Source: Rhodobacteraceae bacterium UBA2553
Lineage (GTDB): Bacteria; Pseudomonadota; Alphaproteobacteria; Rhodobacterales; Rhodobacteraceae
Assembly: GCA_002340515.1 (NCBI GenBank)
Contig: DDMF01000115.1
Location: 1 to 8,653 of the forward strand
Direction of reading: 5' to 3'
DNA: 8,653 bases
Under the pieces are notes generated by a model. It was not told the origin of the DNA. It did no database searches and was given only the letters and a program-made list of their open reading frames with translations. Below, piece by piece: positions 6,209 to 8,653 of the stretch. Within the stretch, counting starts at the first letter, position 1. Each line of letters begins with the position of its first letter. Position numbers and translations under genes: made by a program.

Positions 6209-7128
6209 CAAAATCAAACAAGAATGCCGAGACCCTCAACGGTGTATGGACTACAATCATCAATCGGCTCTCGCATGACGGCTCTCTAGATTTGACCGCC
6301 ATCGAAGACCAAGTCGCAGCCTATGCGACAGCAGGCGTTGATGGCGTTTATTCTGGCGGGACTGCGTCCGAAATTCATTGTCAGACTGAGGCCGAATTTC
6401 AGGAAATTTCTACTAGATTTGCAAGAGCTGCCAAGAAGCATGCCTTGCCGTTTCAAATCGGTGCAGCACATCCGCTTCCGCGCGGAGGACTGGATCGCAT
6501 CTCTTTCGCCGCTTCGCTGTCCCCCTTGGCTATTCAAGTCACGCTGCCAGACTGGACACCACTAGATTTCGAAAGTGTTCGGCTGTTCTTGGATCGCGCT
6601 GTTGAGGCGGCCAGTGGCACTCAGCTTGTTCTTTATAATCCGCCTCATGCCAAAACCGTTCTGAAACCCGTCGAACTGTCTGAACTTACCACTGATTATC
6701 CCGCTATAATTGGCCTAAAATGCGGGGGAGGCGACGCAAAATGGTATGCCGATATGGCTGACGTGTTGGACCGCATTTCTGTTTTCATCCCCGGACATTT
6801 CTACGCGAGCGGTCTCGCTATGGGCGCACATGGCAGCTATTCCAACATGGCGTGTCTCTCGCCATCAGCAGCCGTGGCGTGGGCGCAAAGCGATCCAACT
6901 GACGCGATGAATATTGAAAAACGCATCGCAGATTTTATGAATGAGGCAATCGCCCCTCTCATTGCGAGAGGATTACCGGGCTTTGTATGCGACAAAGCAA
7001 TGGCAACTGCGGGAGACTGGGCAACGATGTCACCGGAGATGATGTGGCCTTACAGCAGTGTTACAGCAGATGAAATTTCACGTATCGCCTCAGCCGCACG
7101 TCGTCATATCCCTGAATTTGTCAGCTAA
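6205..7128 (+). CDS. Divergent DapA-superfamily aldolase/dehydratase, substrate unknown
   Basis: A 307-residue class I lyase-like TIM barrel. It starts at GTG 6205, which overlaps the regulator stop (GTGA), with AAGGA 9 bases upstream, so it is translationally coupled to the regulator. The Schiff-base lysine is Lys172 (IIGLKCGGGD) and the catalytic tyrosine Tyr144 (YNPP). The pyruvate-binding motif is altered: GTASE at 52-56 replaces the usual GTTGE, so the second threonine is Ala and the glycine Ser. The tyrosine pair expected near residues 114-117 is absent (VTLPDW instead). It therefore keeps the Schiff-base chemistry but not the standard dihydrodipicolinate synthase triad, and is clearly not a second NanA. 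It may process a modified sugar acid or a side product of the same pathway. It could be a 2-keto-3-deoxy-acid aldolase or a dehydratase. I cannot name the substrate. Confidence 0.85.
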   Translation: MTKSNKNAETLNGVWTTIINRLSHDGSLDLTAIEDQVAAYATAGVDGVYSGGTASEIHCQTEAEFQEISTRFARAAKKHALPFQIGAAHPLPRGGLDRISFAASLSPLAIQVTLPDWTPLDFESVRLFLDRAVEAASGTQLVLYNPPHAKTVLKPVELSELTTDYPAIIGLKCGGGDAKWYADMADVLDRISVFIPGHFYASGLAMGAHGSYSNMACLSPSAAVAWAQSDPTDAMNIEKRIADFMNEAIAPLIARGLPGFVCDKAMATAGDWATMSPEMMWPYSSVTADEISRIASAARRHIPEFVS

Positions 7129-7268
7129 GGTTTTGTGAAAACATCATGCCCCGATTTTACCGTCTGCTTTAAGCCGTGCATCCACACTGACCCGTTTTTG
7201 ACCTATTTCATAACATCTAATCCGCTTTAGATCTGACTATTCCGATTATTTCCGACTAGAATGTCGTT
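7129..7268 (+). promoter_or_regulatory. Intergenic region with predicted araC promoter and direct repeats
   Basis: TAGAAT (7257-7262) resembles a -10 box, ending 6 bases before the araC ATG. Upstream, TTCCGATTA (7240-7248) and TTCCGACTA (7250-7258) are 10-bp-spaced direct repeats (8 of 9 identical), one helical turn apart and overlapping the -10. This is the spacing AraC-type proteins often use, so autoregulation is possible. No good -35 is visible. A small GTTTT/AAAAC inverted repeat follows the preceding gene (7130-7142). Confidence 0.4.
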
Positions 7269-8051
7269 ATGGATCATTCAAATACGACTGGCATACCCTT
7301 ACAGATCATACGACAAGACTATGGTCACTTTCACAAACATGCTCGCATTGGGCCAGCAGTATGGCCCCATTTCGATCTGCTTTGGATTCATCAAGGCGGC
7401 GTCGATATTACGGTTGGCAGCGCACGCGAACCCATCAGATTAACGGCACCAAATGGGATTCTAATTTTTCCAAATTGCCATTTTGAAGGGAAGGTCCAAT
7501 CACACTGGATTAAGGCGTCCATCACTCATTTTCAAACGTCTCTGGTTCATTCGAGAGGCGATCCCAACTTCTTATCACCAAGTCCCGATCGAGCGCCCAC
7601 ACTACAAAAAATCGTGGAACTGTCACAAACCTACGCGCAACAAGGCGTGCCTCAGGACGTCCGGCTTCGGTTGTTGATCGCCATCTTAGATGCTTTTCTT
7701 TCCCAGCGATCGCCCAGTTCCGCAAAAAGTCGCATTCAAACGGCTTGGGATGCCGCATCTGCCGATCTTTCAGGCGTCCGAACGCTCGCGGATGTTGGGG
7801 CTATTGCGCAGCTATCAGAGAGCGCTTTTCGCACGCTTTACCGTAGGGAAACTGGCATTTCTGCGGGAAGAGCACTCACTGAACTGCGGATCTCTTCGGC
7901 TGAGAAACTGTTGGGATCTTCTTCGATGTCCATTACCCAGATAGCGCGAGAAGTTGGCTACGGTTCACCTGAAAGCTTGACCCGAGCTTTCAAACGCTTG
8001 CGGAAAATTGGCCCGACGGCATACAGAGCTAAACAGGAACCGTTTGGCTGA
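7269..8051 (+). CDS. AraC-family transcriptional regulator
   Basis: A 260-residue regulator. The N-terminal half looks like the cupin-type ligand-sensing domain of AraC proteins, with His/aromatic-rich stretches HKHARIGPAVWPHFDLLW (about 22-39) and GILIFPNCHF (about 66-75). The C-terminal 90 residues (about 170-255) carry the double helix-turn-helix. The second unit, SITQIAREVGYGSPESLTRA (221-240), is close to the family consensus, and the GPTAYR ending (248-253) matches the usual GxxPxxYR. The nearest ATG is taken as start; no Shine-Dalgarno is visible, so translation may be leaderless. It follows the catabolic operon at 140 bp on the same strand but is probably transcribed separately. Its ligand and target are unknown. 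It may control the nearby sugar genes or something beyond the right edge. Confidence 0.88.
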   Translation: MDHSNTTGIPLQIIRQDYGHFHKHARIGPAVWPHFDLLWIHQGGVDITVGSAREPIRLTAPNGILIFPNCHFEGKVQSHWIKASITHFQTSLVHSRGDPNFLSPSPDRAPTLQKIVELSQTYAQQGVPQDVRLRLLIAILDAFLSQRSPSSAKSRIQTAWDAASADLSGVRTLADVGAIAQLSESAFRTLYRRETGISAGRALTELRISSAEKLLGSSSMSITQIAREVGYGSPESLTRAFKRLRKIGPTAYRAKQEPFG

Positions 8052-8388
8052 CCCTGACGAAAACCGACTAAGTTAAGCAAGTGAGTCCACTTGTGCGCCA
8101 CCACGGCTTTCGCAATGATCCCGTAACTAAATTCCGTCAGTTTGCCTCGATGTCCGCTCCAGAGATATTATTAGCACTACCGAATTTACCATTCTGCAAC
8201 TGCGAGCAAATGCTGAGTCAACACTAGTCGTGACTGCAGAAGTCTGGTTTGTCCTGCTTAGCACCAGTTCCCCCAACTGCCGGTTCTGCACTTGCAGCGA
8301 AAGTCCGGTCCGAGGAGTTGCACTGAAGCGACATCGGGTGCTTGTGGACGTCCAATTGGCAGCGATCCACACCTAACTTCGGGGTCAC
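8052..8388. other. Long intergenic region without a convincing gene
   Basis: Open frames here lack ribosome sites and have no recognisable sequence, including one of about 48 codons from 8081. An inverted repeat CAAGTG-AGTC-CACTTG (8078-8093) lies just after araC and could be a weak terminator, though no T-run follows. The text near 8280-8350 (GCACTTGCAGCGAAAGTCCGG) again resembles, from memory, degenerate intergenic repeats of Rhodobacteraceae. Confidence 0.4.
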
Positions 8389-8411
8389 CCGGGGCGGGCT
8401 ACCCGCCCCGG
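8389..8411 (-). terminator. Strong GC-rich hairpin, likely terminator of the small minus-strand gene
   Basis: CCGGGGCGGG (8389-8398), loop CTA and CCCGCCCCGG (8402-8411) form a perfect 10-bp stem. It lies 8 bases past the stop of the 65-residue gene. A smaller hairpin, CAGTCA-TTCGG-TGACTG (8417-8433), spans that stop codon. No T-run follows, so the type is uncertain, but position and stability suggest 3'-end formation. Confidence 0.65.
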
Positions 8412-8419
8412 CACCGCAG

Positions 8420-8617
8420 TCATTCGGTGACTGGATCATCATCGCGACGCGGGAAGGCGACCATTTCGACGTCGGGGAACATGCTGTGTTTGACGTTGAT
8501 CGAAGTGATGTTGCCGCTGTCGTCGGTGTTGACGAAGAGGACGCCGCAGCGGTCCCAGAAGTTCTTGCCGTCTTTTTCGCCGGATTTGACGTTCAGTTTC
8601 AGAATTTGAGTAGCCAT
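8420..8617 (-). CDS. Small conserved-looking hypothetical protein, 65 residues
   Basis: I do not recognise a named family. The protein is soluble, with a Lys-rich N-terminus (LKLNVKSGEKDGK), a central aromatic and hydrophobic stretch (FWDRCGVLFVN), an Asp-Gly turn (DDSGNIT) and FPRRDDD near the C-terminus. The alternation suggests a small beta-sheet protein, of the sort often found in plasmid or phage modules where a K-x-G...R-x-G-x-x-F-x-N pattern recurs. The start is well supported: GTGAGGA lies about 8 bases upstream of the ATG at 8617. Codons are strongly GC-ending, unlike the catabolic genes to the left, which suggests high expression or a different origin. A strong hairpin follows the stop. 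Nucleic-acid binding is possible but unproven. Confidence 0.7.
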   Translation of the reverse strand: MATQILKLNVKSGEKDGKNFWDRCGVLFVNTDDSGNITSINVKHSMFPDVEMVAFPRRDDDPVTE

Positions 8618-8653
8618 TTTTTGATCCTCACTTTGAGTGTTTCGATGAACATG

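Noticed and set aside
268..7128. Sulfoquinovose degradation cluster, suggested by the YihS-like isomerase
   Set aside because: No sulfofructose kinase, sulfo-aldolase (YihT type), transaldolase or sulfolactaldehyde enzyme is present, and a clear NanA with nonulosonate-contact residues is. Sialic-type acid fits better, though the isomerase substrate is untested.
8081..8224. Open frame of about 48 codons from a GTG after araC
   Set aside because: No ribosome site, no recognisable sequence, and the start lies inside an inverted repeat; chance openness is more likely.
8292..8609. Plus-strand 105-codon open frame opposite the small gene
   Set aside because: It is Ser/Arg/Pro-rich low-complexity antisense of the GC3-rich 65-residue gene, crosses the strong hairpin and has no ribosome site.

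Overview
The window looks like chromosomal or large-plasmid DNA from an alphaproteobacterium, probably a marine Rhodobacterales (Roseobacter-type) bacterium. This rests on the TRAP transporter, the style of the intergenic DNA and the moderate GC content. It is an inference from recognition, not from a database search.

The core (268-7128) is a catabolic island for an acidic sugar, arranged as two divergent transcription units around a control region at 4445-4577. Leftward (minus strand) runs dctP (solute-binding protein), a hairpin, dctQ, dctM (abutting, TAG|ATG) and then an AGE-superfamily sugar isomerase of the YihS/mannose-isomerase type. Rightward (plus strand) runs nanA (N-acetylneuraminate lyase), a GntR/FCD regulator resembling NanR, and a divergent DapA-superfamily protein whose GTG start overlaps the regulator's stop by 4 bases. 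The control region holds a perfect 13-bp direct repeat that also creates inverted repeats. It lies on a plausible dctP promoter and is the best candidate operator.

The likely flow is as follows. A SiaP-like binding protein captures a carboxylated sugar and the DctQM permease imports it. NanA splits a nonulosonic acid into pyruvate plus a six-carbon sugar, and the isomerase converts that sugar to a ketose. The isomerase resembles the YihS type, which acts on free aldoses such as mannose, more than the ManNAc 2-epimerases. No nanK, nanE, nagA or nagB is visible. The set therefore fits deaminated sialic acid (Kdn: mannose plus pyruvate, then fructose) at least as well as Neu5Ac. This is a hypothesis.

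Right of the island is an AraC-family regulator (7269-8051) with no recognisable Shine-Dalgarno and a -10-like box placed so that its mRNA could be leaderless. A 368-bp stretch without a gene follows, then a strong GC-rich hairpin and a minus-strand 65-aa small protein of high third-position GC (8420-8617). That protein probably belongs to a different neighbourhood (plasmid, phage or other mobile DNA). The left 267 bases are non-coding, apart from a hairpin at the end of the isomerase gene.
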